11,538 nucleotides of DNA from Fibrobacter sp. (GCA_016295375.1 JAEDLI010000074.1:1-11538); one strand, 5' to 3'; counted from the first letter of the stretch, positions 1-5,486 are shown. Program-made: numbers and translations. The notes: a model not told the origin generated them from the sequence alone.

Positions 1-655
1 TGTAGGTAATCTTGTTGTAGATTTCGTCGCAGATGATGAACAGGTTGTAGCGCTTCGCTATATCCACGATTTTCTTGAGGATGTCCAGCGGGTAGACCAT
101 GCCGGTCGGGTTGTCCGGGTTCAGCACCAGGATGCCCGCGATGCTCGGGTTGTACTTCACCTTGTTTTCCAGTTCTTCCAGGTCCGGATACCAGTGGTTC
201 TCGGGCTGGAGGCTGTAGGTGATGGGGGCCGTGTGGGCATGTGCCGCTTCGGCGGAACTATGGGTGGAGTAGGCCGGAGCAGGTCCGATAATGCGGGTGT
301 TCATGGAGAGCAGCCCGTAGATGGTGGCGATGGCGTCGCCCAGGCCGTTGAAGAACAGGATGTCGTCCACGCTAATCTGCGCACCGCCCAGTTTGTTGTT
401 CTCTTTCACCAGGAATTCGCGGGTTTCCAGCATGCCCTTGGAGGGGCAGTAGCCGTAACTGCGGTTGGTCTTGACCAAGTCCACCACGATGTCCTTAATC
501 CAGTCGGGCAACTGGCATTTCTTTTCGATGGGGTCTCCGATGTTTTCCCAGTGGATGGGGAGACCCAGGGCCTTGAGCTGGTTTGCCTTCTTCACGATCT
601 CGCGGATTTCGTAAGAGAGTTCCTTGGCACCTTCGCTCAAAAGTCTTCTGCGCAT
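1..655 (-). CDS. AlaA-like PLP-dependent aminotransferase (class I/II), partial, N-terminal 218 residues
   Basis: The gene starts at 655 and runs off the left edge, so only about the first half of a usual 400-residue enzyme is visible. The start is an ATG with AGGAG (662-666) six bases upstream. Fold-type I hallmarks are visible: GYCPSKG near residue 74, LNPDNPTG near residue 182 (cofactor and substrate binding), and ICDEIY near residue 210, whose Asp should contact the pyridoxal nitrogen. The catalytic Lys lies beyond the window. The order of motifs (YEIREIVKKA, NIGDP, YGYCPSKG, NPDNPTG, DEIYNKI) follows E. coli AlaA, a glutamate-pyruvate aminotransferase, better than aspartate aminotransferases from memory. 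The likely reaction is therefore glutamate plus pyruvate to alanine plus 2-oxoglutarate in the cytosol. Substrate specificity is inferred, not shown. The gene has its own candidate promoter, and an attenuator-like unit lies upstream. Confidence 0.9.
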   Translation of the reverse strand, partial: MRRRLLSEGAKELSYEIREIVKKANQLKALGLPIHWENIGDPIEKKCQLPDWIKDIVVDLVKTNRSYGYCPSKGMLETREFLVKENNKLGGAQISVDDILFFNGLGDAIATIYGLLSMNTRIIGPAPAYSTHSSAEAAHAHTAPITYSLQPENHWYPDLEELENKVKYNPSIAGILVLNPDNPTGMVYPLDILKKIVDIAKRYNLFIICDEIYNKITY

Positions 656-710
656 TTTATGCTCCTATATAGGTATCGTAAATTCTCAAATTTTACTGCG
701 TAATTATAGA

Positions 711-739
711 ATAATAAATATCCTGTAATGTTGCTTCAA
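711..739 (-). promoter_or_regulatory. Candidate sigma-70-type promoter of the aminotransferase gene
   Basis: On the minus strand TTGAAG (734-739) and TATTAT (711-716) are separated by exactly 17 bases. A second -10-like TATAAT lies just downstream at 703-708. Either would give a 5' leader of about 40-50 bases before the ATG at 655. This suggests the aminotransferase can be transcribed independently of the upstream unit at 853-1054. The region is AT-rich, so chance matches are possible. Confidence 0.45.
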
Positions 740-770
740 CGCCATCCAGAGCCTTGATTTTCAACTCAGT

Positions 771-805
771 GTCATCCTGAGCCCTGCAAAGGGCGAAGGA
801 TCTAG
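771..805. repeat. Short palindromic intergenic repeat (GTCATCCTGAG type)
   Basis: The segment begins GTCATCCTGAG and ends GAAGGATCTAG. It folds as nested arms: ATCCT with AGGAT outside, and GCCCT with AGGGC around a short GCAA-like centre. This family of short palindromes is widespread between genes in Fibrobacter and many other bacteria. It lies between the terminator at 853-878 and the aminotransferase promoter. No coding function is seen. Confidence 0.6.
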
Positions 806-852
806 ATGAGAATCTCCGATTCCTTGTGGTTAGTGGTTAAAATTGGGGTATG

Positions 853-878
853 AAAAAAGCAGCCTTTTACGGGGCTGC
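853..878 (-). terminator. Rho-independent terminator of the small alanine-rich ORF unit
   Basis: On the minus strand GCAGCC (878-873) pairs perfectly with GGCTGC (864-859) around an eight-base loop and is followed directly by six T residues (858-853). On the plus strand no T-run follows, so it works for minus-strand transcription. The 5' arm can alternatively pair with GGGGCTG at 944-938 inside the small ORF, which would disrupt the terminator. Confidence 0.8.
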
Positions 879-907
879 CCTTGAAACTTGCTATCTGGAT
901 TCTGGCG

Positions 908-1018
908 TTACGCCTTACAGACCTTGGTTTCTCTGGACAGCCCCACAATAGCTCGGGCTGTTGCCGGGCTTGCTGCGATTGCAGTTGCTGCGATGTTCTG
1001 TCCAAAGAGTTCGTTCAT
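908..1018 (-). CDS. Small alanine-rich ORF (36 aa), possible leaderless leader peptide
   Basis: An ATG at 1018 opens a 36-codon frame ending in TAA at 908. Eight of the fourteen codons at residues 10-23 are alanine (IAATAIAASPATARAI), with a 10-base direct repeat ATCGCAGCAA encoding IAA twice. There is no Shine-Dalgarno sequence. Instead a TTGACA/TATATT promoter lies so close (-10 at 1026-1031) that transcription should start at or within a few bases of the ATG, implying leaderless translation. The ORF sits inside a structured transcript ending in a terminator and lies upstream of an AlaA-like aminotransferase. It could be a regulatory leader peptide, a small protein, or a fortuitous frame in a small RNA. 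No family was recognised. Confidence 0.4.
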   Translation of the reverse strand: MNELFGQNIAATAIAASPATARAIVGLSRETKVCKA

Positions 1019-1025
1019 GTGTTGA

Positions 1026-1054
1026 AATATAGTTCTAGATGCGGTGTTTGTCAA
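1026..1054 (-). promoter_or_regulatory. Strong sigma-70-type promoter driving the 853-1018 unit
   Basis: On the minus strand TTGACA (1054-1049), a perfect -35, is followed by 17 bases and TATATT (1031-1026). This is the best promoter match seen in the window. The expected start is about 1017-1020, which coincides with the ATG at 1018. A 7-bp perfect hairpin lies immediately upstream at 1057-1072. Confidence 0.65.
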
Positions 1055-1056
1055 GA

Positions 1057-1072
1057 GGGGGAGGTCTCCCCC
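1057..1072. repeat. Perfect GC-rich inverted repeat abutting the -35 box
   Basis: GGGGGAG (1057-1063) and CTCCCCC (1066-1072) are perfect reverse complements around GT. The repeat ends two bases from the -35 hexamer at 1049-1054, a position suited to an operator. It could equally be an intergenic hairpin without a T-run. No regulator can be named. Confidence 0.45.
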
Positions 1073-1117
1073 TGATTGCAGCCTTGCCTCGTTGAGTCAC
1101 ATCCCTGCGTGCCATTC

Positions 1118-1166
1118 TTGTCATCCCCGTGCATCCTTCGTTGTCATCCCCGCGAAGGCGGGGATC
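1118..1166. repeat. GTCATCCCCG palindromic repeat, one partial and one full copy
   Basis: A partial copy starts at about 1119 (TTGTCATCCCCG), followed by a full copy at 1141-1166. The full copy has perfect 8-bp arms, ATCCCCGC (1146-1153) and GCGGGGAT (1158-1165), around GAAG. A nearly identical inverted copy lies inside the hrpA coding sequence at 6402-6424 (22 of 24 positions agree between 1143-1166 and the complement of 6424-6401). This shows that the same element occurs both between and within genes. Confidence 0.75.
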
Positions 1167-1210
1167 TCCCTTCATCTACACACTCGGCAAGTCTTCCATC
1201 ACCCCCACGC

Positions 1211-1229
1211 CTAGGGGCGCAGCCCCTAG
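1211..1229. repeat. Perfect inverted repeat CTAGGGGC / GCCCCTAG
   Basis: CTAGGGGC (1211-1218) and GCCCCTAG (1222-1229) are perfect reverse complements around GCA, followed by the related ACCCCTAAAC. There is no T-run, so it is probably another short intergenic repeat rather than an intrinsic terminator. Confidence 0.6.
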
Positions 1230-1367
1230 AACCCCTAAACGGAAAGAAGGTTTAATTGGATTAATGCGATTTGCCTTCTGGTATACTTCATTTTGTCGAT
1301 TTATTACACATACATTTCCATATCGCCAATAATTTATGTTTTTCCCTTTAACCATTCCGTTTTCATC

Positions 1368-2105
1368 TTATTCACAAGTTATTTTACTTGAAGTTATTGT
1401 ACAATTTCCGATTGCTTCAAACTCGACTATTTTATTAGGCCCTAATTCAATTGAACAATAATAACGGCAATTTTCAGTCGAATATTCCGTTCCATTGATA
1501 GTTATTGATGCTTTAGAGGAAACTTCTATTGAATGATGACTGCTATATCCAGAGTAGACGAATGCAACGGTCTTTTTTTCGTTTTCCAAGGTCAAAGAAT
1601 ACGTACTTGACGTGATAATCTCATCAACATTAACAATCTCCTCCAACGAAGGATAACGGGAGCCTACAGTTCCTTTAACACAGAAAGCACCACGCAAGCT
1701 GTTTATAGAAATACCTTTCGATTGATTGTTATATGTGTATGCTGAATCGACATAATAAGTATAGACGGAATCAATACTTTCAATTGTTCTTTCAATCCTT
1801 GATGAGGTCCAGAAATCAATAGAGGATGGATTATAAAATCGAAATGCTTTAGATAGAGATGATAAAAGTTCCGTCTTCGTAGGTAAACGCCAGCCATTGG
1901 GGCACACTTTCATGGCGGTTTCCCAAGTGTAAAGGATTCCTTCTTCGCCGGGTTCATAATCTCCGTAACCATAGTTCATCAATTCTGTTATTACAGTCAT
2001 TGAATCGATAGTTATGGTTTTGTAAGTTTTGTTATTTCGCGAATCCACAAACGATCCTTCACAGTCTGCTGAAGGTGGTTGATAATAAAAAATAGGAGGT
2101 GTCAA
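1368..2105 (-). CDS. FISUMP-domain protein, N-terminally truncated, with a C-terminal beta-rich segment
   Basis: Residues about 15-145 match the Fibrobacter succinogenes major paralogous domain: GSFVDSRNNKTYKTITI, then ILYTWETAM, CPNGWRLPTKTE, FWTSS and GAFCVKG. These proteins are normally exported and often lipoproteins; their role is unknown. Here the only available start is a TTG at 2105, with a stop codon five codons upstream. No signal peptide or lipobox precedes the domain, and the start overlaps the HepT remnant by 47 bases. The 5' end has therefore probably been lost, and the protein may not be exported or made. After the domain, residues 150-245 form a Ser/Thr/Tyr-rich, probably beta-stranded tail with four Cys (NCRYYC, GNC, TCE), which suits an extracytoplasmic disulfide-bearing module. 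The stop is TAA at 1368-1370. The sequence is AT-richer than the neighbouring housekeeping genes. Confidence 0.7.
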   Translation of the reverse strand: MTPPIFYYQPPSADCEGSFVDSRNNKTYKTITIDSMTVITELMNYGYGDYEPGEEGILYTWETAMKVCPNGWRLPTKTELLSSLSKAFRFYNPSSIDFWTSSRIERTIESIDSVYTYYVDSAYTYNNQSKGISINSLRGAFCVKGTVGSRYPSLEEIVNVDEIITSSTYSLTLENEKKTVAFVYSGYSSHHSIEVSSKASITINGTEYSTENCRYYCSIELGPNKIVEFEAIGNCTITSSKITCE

Positions 2106-2292
2106 AGATGTTGTTTTTCAGCCCTGATGAGATTACTTCGTAAAGAGTTTCTTTGAGTGGGGGTAAATCTTTCTGTATGGCATCAAAAATAATGTAGGAG
2201 TCCAGGTTCTGGTAATCGTGCACTATTCTGTTGCGCATTCCCTTTATGGCTCTCAAATCCAACTTGGTTAATTTGGACTTGGTTTCGCACAT
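2059..2292 (-). pseudogene. HepT-like (HEPN/DUF86) toxin remnant
   Basis: The 77-codon frame from ATG 2292 keeps the C-terminal half of a HepT RNase toxin. The segment AIKGMRNRIVHDY carries the RX4HXY motif (R20, H25, Y27), whose Arg and His are catalytic in HEPN toxins and whose Tyr is the residue AMPylated by MntA in the Shewanella system. It is followed by the typical DAIQKDLPPLKETL helix. The first 50-60 residues of a usual 110-140-residue HepT are absent. The last 20 or so residues (after EVISSG) look like readthrough into the FISUMP joining region. The frame starts three bases after the mntA stop and in the same frame, preserving the antitoxin-toxin gene order. A four-helix HEPN fold cannot form from this piece alone, so activity is unlikely. 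Confidence 0.65.
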
Positions 2293-2295
2293 TCT

Positions 2296-2555
2296 TCAGG
2301 CAACATAGACCGCTTCTTCCAATGCGTGGCGGACAATGATTGGGCTTGCGTGCTTTTGAATGACCAGGTCGACCTTCTTGCCGGTTCTCATTTCAAGCTC
2401 TTCTCTCAGGCCAATCAAGTCATGGTAGTCTTCGAAATCGGAAATAATCAAGTCGATGTCGTTTGGCTCGTCGCTTCTTGTTGATGAAACGAAAATGCCA
2501 ACATTCTTCAACCGGTGCTTTGCCAAAAGCCCGTGCTGTTGATTTTATTCGCCAT
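2296..2555 (-). pseudogene. MntA-like nucleotidyltransferase antitoxin, frameshifted and degenerate
   Basis: The long open frame (2296-2526) has only a TTG start, yet a well-placed ATG at 2555 with AAGGGG seven bases upstream lies one frame off. Reading from it gives MANKINSTG before the frame is lost near 2530; supplying one base there would join it to LLAKHRLKNVG and the rest. The body is a minimal nucleotidyltransferase: IFVSSTRSDEPNDIDLII corresponds to the GSX10DXD active site, and KKVDLV and ALEEAVYV are typical of the C-terminal end. The motif is damaged: the Gly of GS is Val, and only eight residues separate the Ser from DID. In intact systems MntA adds AMP to HepT to neutralise it. 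With both partners damaged, this is probably a decaying toxin-antitoxin locus. Confidence 0.65.
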
Positions 2556-2568
2556 TGCCATGCCCCTT

Positions 2569-2597
2569 AATATATAATTTTTCAACATATATCGCAA
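2569..2597 (-). promoter_or_regulatory. Candidate promoter of the mntA-hepT remnant
   Basis: TTGCGA (2597-2592) and TATATT (2574-2569) on the minus strand are separated by 17 bases, followed closely by AAGGGG and ATG at 2555. The expression signals therefore look intact although the genes are not. Confidence 0.5.
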
Positions 2598-2658
2598 TAC
2601 GGGTAATCGGGGAAAAGCCTAAAAAGACTAATTTTTTTTCGATAACACAACAGCCTAC

Positions 2659-2689
2659 CCAGGCCCCTTCGGCATGCTTTGGGACCTGG
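2659..2689 (-). terminator. Terminator-like hairpin after the map operon
   Basis: On the minus strand CCAGGTCCC (2689-2681) pairs with GGGGCCTGG (2667-2659), nine pairs including one G-T, around a 13-base loop. It lies 12 bases downstream of the hypothetical gene's stop. No T-run follows at once, so it is not a textbook intrinsic terminator. It may still end transcription or protect the 3' end. Confidence 0.4.
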
Positions 2690-2701
2690 CCGGGGAACAC
2701 C

Positions 2702-3037
2702 CTAGAACACAATCTTTGCGATGCTACCTGCCAGGCCTGGGAGGGTGTAGCGGTAGTTCTTGCCGTTTACCCACATAGAGAGGGCTGTGTCAATCCATTC
2801 CCTTTCGCAGGTGATTTTCCGTATGACGATGTCGGTGCCGGTATCGCCGTCTTCGAAGGAGTAGTACCCGCGAAACCTGATGGGCCTGTCTTCTCCGTGC
2901 AGGAGCACGGCCACGTCGGCGGTGCCCATGTCCGAGTCGATGGAAATGGACTGCACGTCACCGAATCGTTTCACCATCTCGTGATTCCGCACGAATTTTT
3001 CGACGGCCTTGTCGCGTATGTTTCCGAGAAGGGACAT
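2702..3037 (-). CDS. Conserved-looking hypothetical protein (111 aa) downstream of map
   Basis: The ATG at 3037 follows the map stop by seven bases, with AGGGGG just upstream, so the two genes form an operon. The protein begins with a short amphipathic helical stretch (LLGNIRDKAVEKFVRNHEMVKRF). Alternating strand-like segments follow (VQSISIDSD, ADVAVLLHG, IRFRGYYSF, TDIVIRKITC, YRYTLPG), suggesting a small alpha/beta or beta-barrel fold. There is no signal peptide, membrane segment, metal-binding cluster or recognised active site; a single Cys lies near residue 77. I did not recognise the family. Codon and base composition match map, so it is probably a genuine resident gene. A role linked to map cannot be inferred beyond co-transcription. 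Confidence 0.75.
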   Translation of the reverse strand: MSLLGNIRDKAVEKFVRNHEMVKRFGDVQSISIDSDMGTADVAVLLHGEDRPIRFRGYYSFEDGDTGTDIVIRKITCEREWIDTALSMWVNGKNYRYTLPGLAGSIAKIVF

Positions 3038-3044
3038 GTTCCCC

Positions 3045-3806
3045 CTAACGAGGCAATGTCAAAATTTCCACACCGTTCTTGGTGCGGACGATGGTGTGTT
3101 CCCACTGGGCACTAAGGCTTCCGTCACGGGTCACGGCGGTCCAGCCGTCGTTCAGGGTCTTGGTGCCGGGCTTGCCCACGTTGATCATGGGTTCTACCGT
3201 GAACACGTTGCCCACCTCGATGAAGGGAGTGCGCTCGGAGTTGCGGAAATGGAGCACCGTGGGTTCTTCGTGGAAGCCTCGGCCGATGCCGTGGCCGCAG
3301 TAGTCTTCTACCACGCTGAAACCGTGTTCGTCGGCGATGTCCTGGATGGCGCAGCCGATGTCGCAGAAACGGGCCCTGGGTTCGCCGGCGGCGCGGATGC
3401 CTTCTTCCATGCAGAACTTGGCGGTATCTACCAGTTCCTGGGCGAGGCTGGAAACCTTACCTACGCAGAACATGGCGGAGGTGTCGCCGTGGTAGCCCGC
3501 AAGGATGGTGGTGATGTCGATGTTCACGATATCGCCGTCTTTAAGGACGGTATCGGCACGTGGGATGCCGTGGCACACCACTTCGTTGATGCTGATGCAG
3601 GCGTAGCGGGGGTAGCCGTGGTAGCCCATGCAGGCGGAGCGGCCCTTGTGCTTGTTGGTGTAGTCACCGATGAACTCGTCGATTTCCAGGGTGGAAACGC
3701 CGGGCTTGCACATTTCGCCGGCGAGAATCAGCGTCTCGGCGGCAAGAGCTCCCGCATCGCGGATAAGCTCGATTTCTTTTGCAGATTTTACTTTAATTTT
3801 AGCCAT
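3045..3806 (-). CDS. map: Type I methionine aminopeptidase
   Basis: This cytosolic metalloenzyme removes the initiator methionine from new proteins whose second residue is small. All five metal ligands of the pita-bread fold are present: D97 (NIDIT), D108 (HGDTS), H172 (CGHGIGRGFHEEP), E205 (FTVEPMI) and E236 (QWEHTIV). H79 (VCHGIP) and H179 are at the substrate-binding positions. At 253 residues it has the usual length of the short type Ia enzyme, without the N-terminal zinc-finger or SH3-binding extension found in some homologues. The ATG at 3806 gives a standard N-terminus (MAKIKVKSAKEIELIRDAG); no clear Shine-Dalgarno precedes it. The 111-aa gene follows in the same transcript. The 147 bases upstream are almost entirely repeats, so transcription may read through from the helicase gene. 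Confidence 0.97.
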   Translation of the reverse strand: MAKIKVKSAKEIELIRDAGALAAETLILAGEMCKPGVSTLEIDEFIGDYTNKHKGRSACMGYHGYPRYACISINEVVCHGIPRADTVLKDGDIVNIDITTILAGYHGDTSAMFCVGKVSSLAQELVDTAKFCMEEGIRAAGEPRARFCDIGCAIQDIADEHGFSVVEDYCGHGIGRGFHEEPTVLHFRNSERTPFIEVGNVFTVEPMINVGKPGTKTLNDGWTAVTRDGSLSAQWEHTIVRTKNGVEILTLPR

Positions 3807-3811
3807 TGTTT

Positions 3812-3850
3812 GGTATTGAGCTCGCGCTTCGCGCTTTGAGGTATGAGGTC
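3812..3850 (-). repeat. CTCATACCTCA/GCGCGAAGCGC repeat upstream of map
   Basis: On the minus strand CTCATACCTCA (3847-3837) is followed by the mini-palindrome GCGCGAAGCGC (3834-3824). The 31 positions 3847-3817 agree with hrpA coding positions 5934-5964 at 29 sites. The repeat ends a few bases before the map start. Confidence 0.75.
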
Positions 3851-3903
3851 GTTCGCGCCGCTCACTTTGAGGTTCTTAAAAATTTAAACATTCATCCTGA
3901 AAA

Positions 3904-3953
3904 ACTCATCACTCACAACTCATCACTCATAACACACCACTCACCACTCACAA
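3904..3953. repeat. Imperfect 14-bp tandem repeat next to the DEAD-box helicase stop
   Basis: About three and a half imperfect copies of a 14-base unit based on ACTCATCACTCACA lie at 3904-3917, 3918-3931 and 3932-3945 and beyond, abutting the helicase stop codon (3954-3956). Related pentamers (ACTCA, ATCACTCA) recur inverted at 5641-5665. The repeat is AT/C-rich low-complexity DNA with no spacers, so it is not CRISPR. Confidence 0.65.
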
Positions 3954-5345
3954 CTACTTTCTCCACGCATACTTGTCCAGCAAGAATGCCAGCAGCATCT
4001 GGTCTTCGGGGATGCTGGCCAGTTCACGCACCAGCGGCAAGAACCTGCTGATGCGTTCGGTAGCCTTCTGCCCGCCGAAATGCTGCCGTTCCTGTTCCAG
4101 GCGCACCCGCAGGCGGTTGCTGACACGCTTGGCAATTTCTTCGTCGGTGGGCGTTTCCATCTTGATGAAGTTGATGCCGAAGTCGGCGGCGGTCTGCTTG
4201 ATTTCGATTTCTTCGACAGGCGTGATGAGGGAGATGCAGAGCCCGCTCTTGCCCGCACGGGCGGTACGGCCGCTACGGTGCACATACACTTCGTGGTCGG
4301 CGGGATGGTCATAGACAATCACGTGGGTCACGTGGTCCACGTCGATTCCGCGGGCGGCCACGTCGGTACAAATCAAAATCTTGATTTTCTTGTCGCGGAA
4401 GGCGTTCAGGGTCTTTTCTCGCATGGACTGGGCCACGTCGCCGCTCAAGGCACCCACCTGGAAGCCGTAGCCCGAAAGCACCTGCTCCAAATAGCTCACG
4501 TCGCTCTTCTTGTTGCAGAAAATCATGCAGCTGTCGGGGTTGTAGTATTCCAGCACCTTGATGGTCATGGAATCCTTTTCCATCACGTCGCAGGGGTACC
4601 AGCGGTGTTCCAGGTTGTTGGCAATCACCTTGTCGTAGCTGAGGGAAAGGAATTCGGCACTGGGGCGCTGGAATTCCCGGGCGAGGCTCTTCACCGTCTG
4701 GGGGATGGTGGCGCTGAACATGGTGCAAGAAATGGCCTTGGGCAGGTAGCGGCGAATCTTCTGCATGTCGGGGTAGAATCCCATGGAAAGCATTTCGTCG
4801 GCTTCGTCCAGCACCAGGTCGCGGATGTCCAAGAAGTCCACGTTGCCGCGCTGCACATGGTCCATCAGGCGGCCAGGGGTCGCGACGATGATGTGCACGC
4901 CTTCGCGGAGTGCCTTCAGCTGGGGCTCGTAGGCCACACCGCCAAAGATGGCCACGGACCTGATGCCCGTGCCCTTGGAAAGCTTCTCGATTTCGTCTTG
5001 CACCTGGATGCAAAGTTCGCGGGTCGGCACAAGAATCAAAGCCTGCGGATACGGATGGTCCCGCACGATGACCTGCAGAAGGGGCAGCACGTAGGCCCCG
5101 GTCTTGCCCGAGCCGGTCTTGGACTGCACCAGCATGTCACGGGCGGCCAGCATGTAGGGGATAGTCTTGCGCTGTACGGGCATCAGCTCCGTCCAGCCGT
5201 GTTCTCTCAAGATGTTCTTCTGTTCGTCGGGCAGCTGGTCGAATGTATAGTCGGGCAGCTTGTTCTTCGGTTCGATAATCTTGACCGGCGTCAAGAACGG
5301 ATTGATTTTTTCCTCTTTCTTCTCTTCGATAATTTCTTCGCTCAT
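3954..5345 (-). CDS. DEAD-box ATP-dependent RNA helicase (463 aa)
   Basis: This is a superfamily 2 RNA helicase with two RecA domains. Counting from the ATG at 5345, the motifs are: Q motif (F..L....GW.ELMPVQ, about 35-58), Walker A SKTGSGKT (75-82), Ia PTRELCIQ (107-114), Ib TPGR (156-159), DEAD (180-183), SAT (211-213), TDVAARGID (327-335) and HRSGRTARAG (356-365). A short charged tail follows, without the DbpA-type RNA-binding domain, so it is closest to the generic RhlB/CshA/DeaD core. These enzymes unwind short RNA duplexes in ribosome assembly and RNA decay. The frame extends upstream to an ATG at 5381, but the added MYSPNFSTFVPT looks unlike the acidic, lysine-rich N-termini of this group, so 5345 is preferred. 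Neither start has a Shine-Dalgarno. It is transcribed divergently from the zinc-ribbon and hrpA genes. Confidence 0.95.
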   Translation of the reverse strand: MSEEIIEEKKEEKINPFLTPVKIIEPKNKLPDYTFDQLPDEQKNILREHGWTELMPVQRKTIPYMLAARDMLVQSKTGSGKTGAYVLPLLQVIVRDHPYPQALILVPTRELCIQVQDEIEKLSKGTGIRSVAIFGGVAYEPQLKALREGVHIIVATPGRLMDHVQRGNVDFLDIRDLVLDEADEMLSMGFYPDMQKIRRYLPKAISCTMFSATIPQTVKSLAREFQRPSAEFLSLSYDKVIANNLEHRWYPCDVMEKDSMTIKVLEYYNPDSCMIFCNKKSDVSYLEQVLSGYGFQVGALSGDVAQSMREKTLNAFRDKKIKILICTDVAARGIDVDHVTHVIVYDHPADHEVYVHRSGRTARAGKSGLCISLITPVEEIEIKQTAADFGINFIKMETPTDEEIAKRVSNRLRVRLEQERQHFGGQKATERISRFLPLVRELASIPEDQMLLAFLLDKYAWRK

Positions 5346-5486
5346 AGTGGGCACAAATGTAGAAAAATTGGGGGAATACATCGGTTTGAACTTCTGTTGT
5401 TAAAATGTTTTATAGCTTTTATCGAGTTTTGGTTTGTCTGTTTGGCCATGGGAAACGGATGATAATGCAGAAATAAATAATTTTTT

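Larger units (their letters stand above)
853..1018 (-). promoter_or_regulatory. Attenuator-like leader or small RNA with mutually exclusive hairpins
   Basis: The transcript expected from the 1026-1054 promoter is about 165 bases long and ends at the terminator at 853-878. Three pairings compete for the same segment. CTTTGGACAG (1007-998) can form a 10-bp helix with CTGTCCAGAG (940-931). ACAGCCC (961-955) can pair with GGGCTGT (943-937). GGGGCTG (944-938) can pair with CAGCCCC (877-871) in the terminator's 5' arm. Helices sharing one arm and a terminator are typical of leader-peptide attenuators. A free-standing structured small RNA is an equally serious alternative, because the downstream aminotransferase also has its own promoter and lies about 200 bases away. 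No 6S, SRP, tmRNA or tRNA signature was recognised. Confidence 0.4.
1073..1367. other. Intergenic region made mainly of short repeats
   Basis: No convincing gene is seen between the small ORF unit and the FISUMP gene. The left half holds the GTCATCCCC palindrome and the CTAGGGGC inverted repeat listed separately. The right half (about 1245-1367) is AT-rich. It contains only short frames, such as one of 18 codons on the minus strand, without ribosome-binding sites. No clear terminator follows the FISUMP gene. Confidence 0.6.

Noticed and set aside
802..1005. 67-codon minus-strand frame through the small unit
   Set aside because: It runs through the terminator hairpin and lacks any start signal; the 36-codon frame from 1018 fits the promoter and terminator better.
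853..1018. 6S RNA, SRP RNA, tmRNA or tRNA
   Set aside because: There is no long rod with a central bubble, no GGTC...GGAAGC SRP loop, no tmRNA tag or tRNA-like ends, and no TPsiC arm.
2515..2545. Programmed -1 frameshift joining the ATG 2555 frame to mntA
   Set aside because: The GGCTTTTGG context does not form a proper slippery heptamer and no stimulatory stem follows; a one-base deletion is simpler.
3009..3839. 276-codon open frame antisense to map
   Set aside because: map has a complete set of metal ligands on the other strand; this frame shows no motif.
3904..3953. CRISPR-like array of ACTCATCACTCA units
   Set aside because: The units are contiguous 14-bp imperfect tandem repeats without unique spacers, and no cas genes are present.
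4080..5462. 460-codon open frame antisense to the DEAD-box helicase
   Set aside because: The composition is Gly/His/Val-rich with no recognisable domain, and it covers the helicase on the opposite strand.
5405..5476. 23-codon plus-strand ORF in the divergent intergenic region
   Set aside because: It has no ribosome-binding site, is AT-rich, and overlaps the likely promoter region of the zinc-ribbon gene.
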